Source of the DNA: Metallyticus violacea
Taxonomy: Eukaryota > Arthropoda > Insecta > Mantodea > Metallyticidae
NCBI GenBank assembly: GCA_030762175.1
Contig: CM060831.1
Span: 72,323,001 to 72,387,000 of the forward strand
Reading direction: 5' to 3'
DNA: 64,000 nucleotides
The notes under the pieces were generated by a model. It saw only the letters and a program-made list of their open reading frames with translations. It had not been told where the DNA came from and ran no database searches. Below, piece after piece: positions 12,866-24,234 of this stretch (within the stretch, counting starts at the first letter, position 1; each line of letters begins with the position of its first letter). A program made the position numbers and the translations under genes.

Positions 12866-13341
12866 CAATTTACCAATTTATTCTATTTAAAATAATAAAA
12901 GAGCCTGCAAGTAAATTTTAATATTTTAATAAAGTTAGAAGAAAGTAATTCTTAAGAAAATACCGAGTTTGTAATTGAAATAAAAAATTACAAATTACCT
13001 AATATATTATACTCCTCAAAACAATCCAACTGTTCACAAATGTGTTTTAGTGATGTATTACAACATTTTAATCTAAATACAAACAAAAGTTTTGAGAGAA
13101 AAGACCCTGTTTGCAATAGAAAGAAAAACATTAATTAACACAATTATGATAGTGTTTACAGAAGTGTTTAGTGAAAGGAAAATGGATACTTTGAAGTGTG
13201 TGCTGTTGGAACACCCGCACTATTTAAACAAGTGAAATAACTCACTTCGAAAAAGGCAGTGAACCTGAATGGGGAAAAGTTGGGGAAATTAGACGCACTA
13301 TTTTGAATATAATGTACACTAGTCATCCTAGACTTTTACAG

Positions 13342-13677
13342 TTACGAAAGTAGCTCAAAATACCCATCATCGGCGTCGATACACTTCTGAGTACGTTGAA
13401 CTACTGATTGACCAACGTTTGCGAAAGTGTCCTCGGCAAATGCAGCACATGCCGTTTCAATTTCTTCCCGAAGTGCTACCAATGTAACTGTTTTTCTACG
13501 GTATACAACAACCTTAAGAGTTTCCCATAGGTAGAAATATAACGGAGTTAGATCTGGAGAACGCCGTGGAAAGTCAGTCGAACCACTTAGTCCTTTACAG
13601 AGCCTTAGATACTTCAAAATTGCTTTCCGCTGTTCAAACGATAATCTTGGCTCCATTTGTTGTAGCAACGCTAGCAT
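13342..13677 (-). mobile_element. Internally deleted DUF4817/DDE transposon with open frame
   Basis: The minus-strand frame of 111 codons starts at ATG 13677. Its N-terminus 'MEPRLSFEQRKAILKY' is the start of the DUF4817-type helix-turn-helix found in an insect Tc1/mariner-related transposase family (from memory). After about 30 residues it jumps to the C-terminal part of the same family: 'RRSPDLTPLYFYLWETLK', then 'VTLVALREEIETACAA' and 'RTQKCIDADDGYFE'. The central catalytic core, normally some 200 residues, is gone, yet the junction is in frame. The Asp expected after 'LTPL' is Tyr. Upstream lies a duplicated leader (13637-13807). It cannot catalyse transposition, but a product could in principle still carry a DNA-binding piece. 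Confidence 0.8.
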
Positions 13678-13807
13678 AACGTAATGTGAGTCACGTCTGT
13701 TTACAGAACATCATACGATAATCTTGGCTTCATTTGTTCATTGTTGATTTACCTGTGACGTAGCAACGCTATCATATTATGAGTCACATCAATTTACAGA
13801 ACATCAT
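13637..13807. repeat. Tandem duplication of transposon leader
   Basis: The sequence from 'ACGATAATCTTGGCT' to 'TTTACAGAACATCAT' occurs twice in tandem (about 13637-13714 and 13713-13807). The second unit carries about 20 extra bp ('CATTGTTGATTTACCTGTGA'). The first unit includes the start codon and first residues of the deleted transposase frame. Confidence 0.8.
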
Positions 13808-13936
13808 ACTACATATTACTGTTATTTTTCGGTCCAACTTTGAATTTTTTATTTTATAACATTTTTATTTTCATTTTCTTTATATTTTTTTTCTATTTTG
13901 CAAAATTTTATTCATTTATTTATTTAAATTTTTTGG

Positions 13937-14861
13937 CATTTTCGTGCATATCTGAAATTAATATAGTGGCCATAAGAAAGACTATGTTAAAAAATAATGT
14001 TCAGATTAAAAGGTCGTTTCTTCATTATTACACCGAAATCTTTTAAGATCGTTTAAGTAATTAAATTATAGAAGACAAATTTTAGAGATTGCATCAGTGA
14101 TCTGAACATGTAAATTGTGTAGCAGAAACAATTAAATAAATTATTAAGAACATTCTATTGTCTAATAAAATCTTCAGACAAGGAAGGTACTTACTATACG
14201 AACCAGACATCATATTCATTGTCTGCAATGGGAAAAGCTTTCAATAAAAATATTGACTTAAAGGTGATTTATAAAATAAATGCAATTGATTTGCTTTTAC
14301 TGTTTAATTAGTATCAGAATTTAATTGAAATTGATTCTTACAAGCCAAATGTGAAAGATAATTCTCATTTAAGTTCCAATTTGAGGAAAATAAATTCAAG
14401 TAATTGATTAGCTGAGTTCATTTTTTAATAAATTTACACCCTCATTCAATGATCTGGGGCCATCTGTTCGATAACAAAATTTCATTCGTTGTAAAAATAT
14501 TATTACTCATTAACCGGTTACTTATTTTTTTTTAAACTCTGTTCACCCGCAAAACTCAAGTGCTCAAATAAAGGACAACGCGACAGGGTGAAATTCGGTA
14601 TGTCTGCATTGTGCCAGCATTGGACGAGATTCCGTATTTTTTTCCTCTTGTTGTGGATGGCAGTTTCACTGGGCCCTGTAGGAAGCTTGAGAGGCACTCC
14701 ACATTCTTGTCCATCATTCTCTTCGTAAATTACAATGAGACGACGCCGTGATTTCCACAGTCTTTCTCGAAAAAGGAATGTTCATATTATTTAGTTTTAT
14801 AGGTAGCATAAGAATAGTCTATAAAAATGTCGCATTCTTCTTCTAATAATTTGTATAAAAT
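13937..14861. repeat. Unknown ~930-bp repeat, copy 2
   Basis: Direct-orientation partner of 8615-9567. The minus-strand coding-like block is present ('ECGVPLKLPTGPSETAIHNK') but then frameshifted, so neither copy is a functional gene. Left flanks differ abruptly before 'CATTTTCGTGCAT' and right flanks differ after about 14861, which suggests defined ends. The two copies are 5.3 kb apart. Confidence 0.8.
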
Positions 14862-15099
14862 CGCTAACCCTTGGTCTTTGAATTGGTAATTTAGCAATCG
14901 CTGAACAGTGCAGTTTTCCTGATGTCGTAACTGGTAAAAGAGTTATCAAGACTTAGATAAGCATCTTTTTTTAACTTTGAAGGATACCAGTTTTAAGTCT
15001 TTCAATAATACATCCTATTTTTAAATTTAAGAGTTAATTTTACGTGCTACATTGGTAATACTAATTCCACTAAAATGTTAGTTGTGCAAGTCATATCTT

Positions 15100-15103
<4 letters not shown>
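14862..15103. other. AT-rich spacer
   Basis: Nothing recognised between the unknown repeat and the GA microsatellite. Confidence 0.6.

Positions 15104-15140
<37 letters not shown>
15104..15140 (+). repeat. (GA)n microsatellite
   Basis: About 18 uninterrupted GA units. Confidence 0.97.
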
Positions 15141-15142
<2 letters not shown>

Positions 15143-15867
15143 AATTGTCTAGAATTTTCGGTTATTTCCAACATAATTTATAACATGTGGCATTTCTTCG
15201 TAAAAATTGCACAGTTAGACACGTTATACAATTCAACCTTGTCTCCTCCTCCTCCCTTAATGTTGCTACTTTGTTGGAACTTTCCTGATAACGGCGTTTA
15301 TCACTGATTGATGAAAACACGTGACATATCTTCCCTCACCACTTTCACCTTTCCTTTCGAGTAACCTGGCAATGAGTTATCATTTGTACTACTCACATAA
15401 GCAATGTATGGCTTGAGGCTTGGGGACCGGACGAGTCACTGCTCCGTATTTTGTATTAATTTTTATTCGTTGCAATGAATCTATGTGGTATCCTTCCCAC
15501 TAAATGCGTTTTCTTTTTGTTTAGCAGCGGAACTTTCTGTTAATATTGTACTACTAACTATTTATTACTTGTTAAAGTTTTAATTTAGGAATACTTTGTT
15601 AATTTAGGCATTTTATGGTATTATTTTGCGAAAAGTGTCTTAAAGTCACATATTATTTGTTTTCTTTTACAAACTGGAAAATATTACTATTTACTAATTT
15701 TCAAAATTATTAAGGGAAATATTTCTAAGCCTCTTTTCCGTTCATCGTAATTACAGCTTTAATGTGTTTGCCTCTGTGTTTTAGTTTGGCTGATGATTAT
15801 TTTCATTCAGGAGTACATTTGCTGAATTTCTTAAGGTTCTAATACATGATTTCATAATTAAGTCGTA
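15141..15867. other. No gene recognised
   Basis: AT-rich with a few short CT-rich tracts (15240-15260). No open frame of interest. Confidence 0.6.
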
Positions 15868-16115
15868 GGTCTTGGTGGTCTACCAGTAATGATGCTTCTC
15901 TCGTACATCTAAGATCGTGGGTTCAGTTCCAGCAAGGATCTATGAGTATTTTTGGCCGTAAAAGTCCTAAGTATCACTTCCTTCGGTCCATATCTATATT
16001 TACGGCACTTAAAAGAGCCTGAAGCCTCAAAGAAAGGATCTCTGAGAAAAAGCTATCGGCCATTTCACAACCTGAATTGAAAAGGACGCTTATGGTAAGT
16101 GAACCAATAAATTAA
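15868..16115 (+). mobile_element. tRNA-derived SINE-like element (family 4)
   Basis: A tRNA-like head contains 'TGGTGGTCTACCAGTAATGA' and a near-perfect B box 'GGGTTCAGTTCC' about 45 nt later, as expected for a polymerase III promoter. The head is followed by 'GGATCTATGAGTATTTTTGG' and a body ending near 'GTGAACCAATAAATTAATGA'. I found no second full copy in this window, so the family assignment rests on the tRNA-like promoter spacing. Confidence 0.5.
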
Positions 16116-17813
16116 TGAACACTTTTTTTTAGGAAATTCATTTTCTTCTCTAGCATTTTCCTGAGTTCATAACGCTAGTAAGCTTCCTTAAAGGAAAACG
16201 TTTAAAACTGTGCAACACTAACAGAAGAGGGCTAAACTCGTTACAGAACTAACCCTTCATATTTTAAGAATTCCGTTTGCATGTTAGCTATACAAGATCA
16301 GTTTTGAGCATACTTTTCTAATAAAATTGGATATTCCTATTAGTTGATTGCTCTTAAACTCCAAACCGACTGTACGTGATCCCTTTTTACCACACGTAAG
16401 ATAAAGACAATTTTCGTTTAGTGATTTGCAGTAAATCACGAACCAAAAGTGCAGCATTTGTTTTTCCAAAACCTAGGACAGAGATTGAATTCAGAAAGGC
16501 TCTGCGAGAATGAAAAAAAAAAAAAACGCCGGTAAGGAACAGATGGAAGAACTCTGGGATAAAAGCGAATCAGAAGGCATAGATCCGGCATCCGAGCAAA
16601 GAAAGAGAAATTGGAAGACTCTGGAGAGGAAGAGAAATCAAACGTAGGCTTTTAGCTTTCACTAGACTGGGGAATCCCTCGAGGGAGTCAACTCAAGTAC
16701 TGCCTGCACTTGTCTAGTTAATATTTCAACACCTTGGGGTGCTGTGCTCCTTAAAGTGCTTGCATTAGACAGGACGCAAATTAGCGCTTCGGTTATCTCT
16801 TCACATCACCTGGGTTCTGTGCTAATGCCTTCTTTTCATTAGCTAACGAAGTGCCTGCAAAACCGACATGGTAAAAAAGAGAGCTTCCGATCTGGATATA
16901 GCGATGCGGGGACGCGAACAAATAACAAGGTAGGAATGACGCCGTATTAAATCGCATACAAAAATACACGTTAAACAAAATAAAAACAGATAATAAAGCA
17001 ATTAACAACGTACTATTTGCTCGGTATCACAAAACTTACAATTTCTGGAGGTCTCTGGATAATACTGTCTACAGAAATAAACCAAGAACGACTGCTGATC
17101 TCAAGGTCATTTGCCTAATGCTATTTTTTCACACATGATACCCATCTATAAAGATTAAATTATGTTTTGTTGTGACTTCTAATATTATTTGGTAAAAATT
17201 AACAGATCGATTGCGTTTTTGGGAGACCCTGTATATATTTGACGGGGAGATACCCAAAATTTAGGGTTGGAACACATTTTTAACAAAAAATTAATTTTTA
17301 AACTTCTCATTTTATCCTATGTGCCCTAAAGTCTATCAGCTTTTATACTAGGGTAGTAAAATATTGTTAATCACTATTAAAATAATTAATGGTGTCACTT
17401 GAAATATTTGATAAAACTAATATTTTAATATATTTTGCTGACGAGAGTTCACTGATTGCTAAGGGTAAATGAATGTGGCATGGGGAAGTGCTGTCGCTTC
17501 TGGCAGAAAAAAAAATAACTACTTTCGATGGCTAGTGAAATCCTGGATCTCTTGAAAGCAGTATTGAAGATGGCAGCCGTAGATTCAATCGAAACGCTTT
17601 GAATGCTTCATCTACTCCACTGCCCATAAGCTCGGAAGTACTATATGGAGTTCATGAAAACATTTGTTTTCTTAAATTAAATATACCCATACTATTTAAA
17701 AGATATTAAATTTAATAACGTATGGTTAATATACTGGAGTGACGTACTTAAAACAAAAAAATAATATTTATTCACATATAGGAAAAAAAACTATCTATGT
17801 TACCTTGCTATAG

Positions 17814-17814
<1 letters not shown>
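16116..17814. other. No gene recognised
   Basis: 16500-16950 has more GC and includes an A14 run followed by a short charged frame, about 40 codons from 16530 ('KEQMEELWDKSESEG'). No family recognised. Confidence 0.45.

Positions 17815-17845
<31 letters not shown>
17815..17845 (+). repeat. (AAT)n microsatellite
   Basis: About ten uninterrupted AAT units. Confidence 0.95.
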
Positions 17846-17846
<1 letters not shown>

Positions 17847-18119
17847 CAATATTATTAATTTTAAGCAAAATTCAATTTCAAAATAAAAAACTAAATAAGC
17901 GTGGAATTATGAATTATGGGAAGCAGGTAACAATTGCGAATCAATAAAAGTCGATTTGAAAGTTTGTTGGGATGGGTTGAAATTCAACATATTCTTATAT
18001 GGAATTTGTCAGTGATATATCAATAGTTTTATGAAAATGGGAGAAAAGGAGTTACTGAAGAAGCTTTCAAACATGTTTTCCAGCATGGAAGAAAAGACGA
18101 TCAAAGGCTAAAGTAACGC
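17846..18119. other. AT-rich spacer
   Basis: Nothing recognised. Confidence 0.6.
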
Positions 18120-18124
18120 AAAAA

Positions 18125-18155
<31 letters not shown>

Positions 18156-18158
18156 AAA
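18120..18158 (+). repeat. (AAAT)n microsatellite
   Basis: About nine AAAT units between two AT-rich flanks. Confidence 0.95.
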
Positions 18159-18535
18159 GTACGGTAAAACGGGCATGGATAGATGTGTATGCATTAAAAT
18201 ACTGAAAAATAAAACAATAACTGAACCAACATCTCATTTGACTGGATTGGATAAACTTGTGTAAATTTCTCTATCCTTTATTATTGCGAAAGTAATGGCA
18301 GCATTCGTTTAGTATAGTTTTAATGCCACTTTTAGGTGCGTCTGTAAGTAACTTCACGCTGATTTCAAATATGCATTCTTTTTAATTATTTAAACACTTG
18401 CTTTCAGCAGGTACTAAGAAATTACTAATATGTTAAAATCATTTATGAAAACAATAAACTTTTGCGTTATATATAACAATGCATTGATTTTAATTACAAA
18501 AGAATAGTATATTACATTGGTTTGGACTGGACAGG

Positions 18536-18795
18536 TAGGAGCAGAAAACACATTTTCGGTACTTCAGCCACGCTCAAGATCTGACTGTTTGTGTCTACGC
18601 TCCTAAGACTCCGGGCGACCGTGATTCAGCATTGTTTCCGGACAGACCACCCCGATGCCGGTGGATCCTTTCCAAGGAATTTGAGCGTGTCACAAAGGCT
18701 GCTTCCACACCAGAACGTGCGTCGGGTCAGAAACCTTTCCAAAGCGCAAGCAACCGTTACCCCGCACATTACATCAACTCGCCTAACCTGACACA
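18536..18795 (+). repeat. Unknown interspersed repeat, copy 1
   Basis: Shares ordered blocks with 46818-47070 in the same orientation: 'GTACTTCAGCC', 'CATTGTTTCC[G/A]GACC', then 'TTTCCAAAGCGCAAGC' against 'GTTCCAAAGCGCAAGC', and a CACCGCACA/CCCGCACA block. Local GC and CpG are higher than in the flanks. Two plus-strand frames of 66 codons overlap here but are not conserved in the other copy. No known TE family recognised. Confidence 0.65.
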
Positions 18796-19260
18796 TTCTA
18801 CTCTACATTATAACAAACGGAATGAAATGTAAGAGCATAACATTCGTATAGAGCATTCATCTAAACGACCACAAAAAATCTAACGTCAGTATGACCGGCC
18901 ACAAGGTATGTGAAGCCGGAACCTCCCGAATGCCTTATCGGCTTAGCCGTCCCACATTTTCTTATATGCTTTAAAATAAACTAAGCATAAAAACAACTGC
19001 TGAAGTTTTCTATTATCTTTTGTAAAAGTTGGCAGTGTTATATATTTTTATTTAAAGGGAGTACTATATGACACTGCATTTTGAAAATTACAACTGAACG
19101 ATAATATAGTATAACGAGTTTTGATTAATGCGAAGTTAAAGAAAAATTTCGAAATAAGAAATATATTTGCCTATATTGAAACATATGTTATTAAACGCAT
19201 TCAGAAACACGATTTATTACATTAAGTCAGTTATTTTTAAGTACTTTTAATATTTCAAAA
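18796..19260. other. No gene recognised
   Basis: The first 150 bp stay GC-richer and may belong to the preceding repeat. The rest is AT-rich and empty. Confidence 0.5.
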
Positions 19261-19540
19261 CCGCCACGGGTGGCCGAAGTCGTTAACGCGCGGACTCGTG
19301 AGCGGAAGGTCTGGAGTTCAAATCCCTCAGGACCGTCCTCCCTGACTGAGGTTTTTTCCAGGTTTTCCTCAGTCCTCATGACTGGCAAATACCGGGGAGG
19401 TACCCTGAACTTAGGCCTGGAACGTTTACTTCCTTAAAAAATCCTTTCCCAATTTATCATTTCATTTCATGTACCGTCAGTGTTCACCGCCTGTGGTGCC
19501 ACAGTAGTAAAAACGGATGTTAAACACCATTAAAAAAAAT
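19261..19540 (+). mobile_element. tRNA-derived SINE (family 1)
   Basis: Plus-strand copy starting 'CCGCCACGGGTGGCCGAAGT', which gives the A box of a Leu/Ser-type tRNA. The B box is slightly decayed ('GAGTTCAAATCCC'). The body contains 'CCTCCCTGACTGAGGTTTTT' and 'TCCTCAGTCCTCATGACTGG', and ends 'TGTTAAACACCATTAAAAAA'. This copy shows the family 5' to 3' and was used to orient the minus-strand ones. Confidence 0.9.
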
Positions 19541-21975
19541 GCTTCAAGAGGTTTGTTACACGCAGCGGAATGAATTTTTGTGCAATTTTACCTAAGTCAA
19601 TAATTTCAGTTTTATCGTGGACAATATTTTTTATTCTGAAAGGAATTTGTAAGGTTGAATAAAGATTATTTAGGCGAAAATGATATAAATGGTGGTAGTT
19701 TACAGAAATGTGTGCAAAAATGAAGCTTTTTTGGATTAAATATAGTGTCAGATTCATAAATACTGTAATATACCTGTAACATTACGCAGACAAATATAAT
19801 TGGAATAAAGAGTGTCGTATATGCATCTGCATTTTACTAAATCAGTTGATGATACGAATGAAATGAAAACGTACTTATAAAGTAATCTTTCTCTTGTAGC
19901 ATCAAAACCAAATTTGAATTCATTTTGAAGACAAAAAAAATGTATTTATAAAAAAGTCCGTTTTCTAAGAAAACATCGATTCCTCTTATGAAGTGTTTGA
20001 ATAACTGGGAGAACATGTATAAATTTTGTTCATCTAGGCAATAAATAGTGAAATTAATGTTTCACCACGCTGCGGAAGAAACATCCAAAATTCCATTACT
20101 GAATAGCACAGTCAGCATAGTAAATGCGAAGAATAATTTGCTACGAACAACAACTATTCTACAACAGACAATAACAGTAAATAAGCGTTGCTAGGTTAAA
20201 TATAATTTAGATATTAATGCACAATTCTCATTCCGCCAAGAGTTTATATCATCACTACCACTGCTGGCTACTACGTGTATATGGTCAACTATTCTTCATT
20301 CAATAAACAGAATGCGACACAATTTCGTTAATGTCTGAACAGGTTTTAGCATTGAAAGTATTACTGGAAGAGAAACCCTAGGATATGGCCGGAGAAATGT
20401 AACTTCAAAATGGGAGAATAATTATTTAAACTTATAAATTATTTACTACAAAATAACAAATGTAAATGTAGTGTATATATAAACATTTTGCAAATTGAAT
20501 ATTGTGAAATATGTCACTCAGCAATATAGCATTTAAAAAGTAACAATTACTTGGCTACATTAAATATTGCCACAATTAAATAAATGGTTACCTTACTTGG
20601 GCGCAAGAATTTAATAAAATCTTTCTCTCAGATATTGAATAAAAGACTTACTGCTTTACAAAATGTACCCTTTGTTTTAACACACAGGCTTTCAAATTCC
20701 GGTCTTTTAAAATAATGACAACTAAAAACTAGCCTGTATAGCAAATGAAAAAATAAAGTGTTTTCTTTTAAGTAGCATTATATTTGGACCACAGGGCTTA
20801 TCCTATGGAGAAGGCTCCGGACTTAACAATTTGGAAGTAAAGGTCAAAATTAACTGTTCCTCACGACGTTCCGGATACAACTCAACTTTCTGAGGAAGGA
20901 AACAAGAAAGTGCTAGTAAGGACGATTACGCCATCACTTCCAGATCATAGGACAGTATCGACGGCCAATAGCAGGCAAAACAAATGGCGAGGTCTCCTGA
21001 CTAGGCCGGGGAAAGGGGGGAAAATGCGTTCGAGATCACGAAAGTGCGGGCCAAAATCTTTCTTCTGGTACAGCGCATGCGTAGTAATAAAGAAAGAGAG
21101 ACTGAATAGCTACCGTTGTCACCCGGTGGCTTGCTATATGAAGGCGAAAAATGGATACAGTGTAACAATGGAAAATGTCTCAAAGAAACCGCCTATTAAT
21201 CAGTTTTCGTGTCAGTCTGTAAAGCTAAGTTATACCCAAATAAAAGGGCATTTATAACTCAGAGGTACACTGTATATCCTCACTTTAATGACTTAATAGT
21301 ACGGTAGAAAAGTAGCAAAACCCACAATGTTGAATAATAACTATTTAAATATAATATGCTAGACAAACCAAAGTACATAACACGTGAAAAATATATTTAA
21401 TTAAAAATTATACGATGTAAAAATAAGAACATTAATTTTAGCTTACAGCAAAAGGAAAACCCGCAGCAGCAATAATGCATTGAAAATTTACTACATGATT
21501 AAGGCTTTCAAAATCATATCTTATAAAAGAAAAGCTTACATAATGAATCTGAAAATAGTTACTCCGTTTAACTAGCAAAGTTTTTAGCTGTTGGGCAAAC
21601 AAATTAAAAACAATGATTTTATTTTGAAGAAATAACATGAGTCTTGGCAAATTTTAACGGTGAACTTTTCTTGGCAAAAGTAGCCTAAGAATAAAATTCA
21701 ACCTTTAGCATTAAAGCAATAGTTACAATTAAAAGAACCTTCGTTCATACAAAATACCGGGGTCACTGTGTACACAGAGTGAAGAAGCTCGCAACCAAAT
21801 TTCTAGTTATAAGGCCGAGAGGCACCCAACCCCAGGAGCTCCTTCTGCATCTTAACCGAAGAGAAGAAGTAATGTGTCTGCTGAACCAAATAAGTTGTAT
21901 AGCAATCCGTTACTTAGCGATACACTGCGGTCAATGGCAAATAATATGAAGAGTAGGCTGTGCATATGCTCAAGG
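19541..21975. other. No gene recognised; one GC-richer island
   Basis: AT-rich except about 20870-21190, which has higher GC and CpG and a plus-strand frame of 115 codons (20910-21257) with no recognised domain. Inside it, GCGCATGCGT (21073-21082) resembles an NRF-1 half-palindrome. This could be a small promoter or exon region, or an old repeat; I cannot decide. Confidence 0.4.
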
Positions 21976-22481
21976 AATGGAGAAAGGAATGAATGAATGA
22001 ATCGTGTTTAACGCCGGTTTTTTCTACAGAGGCACCACAGGCTATGGACACTGATACTTGAGATAAAATGATATATTGGGAAAGGATCATTTTTAAGGAA
22101 GGGATCGTTCCAGGGTACCTCCCGGCATTTGCCATTTATGAGGCGATGGACACTGATGATACTTGAGATAAAATGATATATTGGGAAAGGATCATTTTTA
22201 AGGAAGGGATCGTTCCAGGGTACCTCCTGGCATTTGCCATTTATGAGGCGATGGGCACTGATGATACTTGAGATAAAATGATATATTGGGAAAGGATCAT
22301 TTTTAAGGAAGGGATCGTTCCAGGGTACCTCCCGGCATTTGCCATTTATGAGGACTGAGAAAAAGCTGGAAAAAACCTCAGTCAGAGAGTATGGCCCAGA
22401 TGGGATTCGAACCCCAGACCTCCCGCTTACGATTCCGAGTCTTAACGATCTCGGCCACCCGTGGCGGTAATGGAGAAAGGA
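21976..22481 (-). mobile_element. SINE family 1 with 13-bp target duplication
   Basis: Minus-strand family-1 SINE. It is flanked by perfect direct repeats AATGGAGAAAGGA at 21976-21988 and 22469-22481, i.e. a target-site duplication. Its tail is (ATTC)n rather than poly(A) (plus-strand GAAT repeats at 21986-22002). A and B boxes are well kept ('GGGTTCGAATCCCATC'). The body is enlarged by a tandem triplication (separate entry). The intact target duplication marks this as the youngest datable insertion in the window. Confidence 0.93.
22044..22355 (-). repeat. In-frame 105-bp triplication inside SINE
   Basis: Three nearly identical units start at 22044 (102 bp), 22146 (105 bp) and 22251 (about 105 bp). 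Each runs from 'ATGG[A/G]CACTGAT' to 'TTTGCCATTTATGAGG'. Because 105 is divisible by three, a 180-codon minus-strand frame (22550-22008) stays open and repeats a 35-residue unit containing 'INGKCREVPWNDPFLKNDPF' three times. The frame is almost certainly a by-product: single-copy versions elsewhere are non-coding SINE bodies. The units differ at only a few positions, so the amplification is recent. Confidence 0.92.
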
Positions 22482-22850
22482 GGAGAAATATAACTTTGAA
22501 TATTGATCGTGGACAACAAGAACGGCGCACATATCACCTCCAAGCAGCAAATTTACCTATTTCGTAATTTAGAAGCACGTGAAAACACTTATATACTTAT
22601 ATACTTAGCTAAACTATGCTGAAGAACCGTATCCGTTCTTAGATATACAGACTGAAAACAGAAATGGAACATATATTAGCTTGGCCAGAAAACCTTTTCC
22701 TATAAACAGCCTCTTCATTAGTTTCTCCAGTTACTTGAAGGACTTGTTTATATGTGTTGAAGGAATTGTGTTAAAAATTTAACGTATTTCTTCTATTAAA
22801 TATATTAAGTTTGCTCACTATGCTCGAAGCCACTTGACAATATTAGTGAA
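22482..22850. other. No feature recognised
   Basis: AT-rich spacer between a SINE and a mariner relic. Confidence 0.55.
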
Positions 22851-23560
22851 TTGTTAAGAAAATTTGGTGTCTCCAAAACAACAGTATTTATGCACCTGAA
22901 CCACCAATCCAACATAATGTATAAAAGTGGAAAAGTAGATCCATATGCAGATACCGAAGCTCAGGCCTAGCGACGAGGTGATATTTGTCATCAACTCTTA
23001 AAACTTTAAAACTCTCCTAAATGACCTATTCTGAAAATGCACGTGATAAAAATCGCTCTTGTTTCACAATTCTGAAAAGAGAATGTAAGGTGCATATGGT
23101 TGGAAAGAACCTTAAAGGTTCGTCAAAACTGTTTTAGGCTAAAGGTAATGCTTTGCGTGACGTGTTCATTCGAGCTGGTCCCAAACGATCATGGAGTTGA
23201 TGCTGAGTTATATTGTTAGCAGTTACACGGCGTTTATGAGGTTTTAACAGTACGCTACCCGGCTTTAATATAGAGAAATAAAACAATGCTCCTATCCATT
23301 CATCAAGATTGACCCTCCAAACATTCCACAAATTTGAAAAACTTTTGCGAATGTAGCGTCAACAGATTATGGTTTGTTCCAGCCTGTGAAAAAATTGATT
23401 CGAGTGAGACGTTCGATAATCTTGAAGAGGTTAAAAACAGTTCATGATACTTTTGGCTCTAAATCCAGTAGTTGTACCTCAACAAAGTTGAATGCTGGTA
23501 GAAAGATGTATGATAGTCGTAAAAATAATTACCAATACTTTGAATAACTAGTGGGCTTTA
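22851..23560 (+). mobile_element. mariner transposase relic (distinct subfamily)
   Basis: Plus-strand blocks appear in mariner order but in shifting frames. 'KFGVSKTTVFMHLNHQ' is the second helix-turn-helix. 'RLKVMLCV' then 'GVDAELYC' and 'VRYPALI' match the segment between catalytic residues one and two. 'NKTMLLSIHQD' is a decayed catalytic-two block, where HQD would normally run on into NARPH. 'TDYGLFQPVKKLI' is the catalytic-three block with D kept. 'DTFGSKSSSCT' and 'NNYQYFE' are the usual C-terminus. Stops and frameshifts are frequent. No inverted repeats were seen. It belongs to the SETMAR-like branch and differs from the copies at 9568 and 27893. Confidence 0.82.
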
Positions 23561-24234
23561 AAGTGGTCACAATTACACTGCACCAATGAACATTTCTGAA
23601 GAAAAATAAGCTTTTCCATTTGCACGAAGTTAAAATATTTTTAAATAGTACACTGACAAAGAAAAGATAAACTGCTTTAGTTTATGATGTCCATGAAAGG
23701 GAACTTCAATATAGCTGCCATAAATAAATTTGCCACTTATAAACAGAGAAGGACAGATTTTACATACAAACATATAAATAACGTGAGTTAAACAGTTGTA
23801 TATTACTGAATATATAAATTGCACCAGAGATGGTAATATGGTAGATGGTAGCTTTCACGTGCAAACTTCTGACTGACAAAGCCAATCGACATAGGTCGGG
23901 GTGAGCGGTATGCATTTAATATGATTTGACTATATTCCAGCAGCTAAAAGACCACATCTTGACCAATTGTCTGCATATTTCACAGTAATAAGTAGGCTTT
24001 ATTATTCATAAACTTCTCGTAACTTTCATGTTGCTCTTTAGGAATGTGTTGCAGGCACTTAATTTCTCTTCTGCATCGTTTGGCACGCTGCTTGTATTTA
24101 TTTCTCGAAAACACAAGAGTTTACATAATATTAATAAAGTGATATAGTAAAAAATTCAATCTAAAATGTTCACGTGTGCTGAGTAAATTTACATTGATAT
24201 TGTAAGTTGTAAGTCAAATATGGTTCAATGAAGA
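23561..24234. other. No gene recognised
   Basis: AT-rich; only short frames (64 codons, minus, 23824-23630). Confidence 0.55.

Noticed and set aside
8615..14861. LTR retrotransposon with 930-bp direct LTRs
   Set aside because: No TG...CA ends, no primer-binding site after copy 1 and no gag-pol between them; the interior is mariner and SINE debris.
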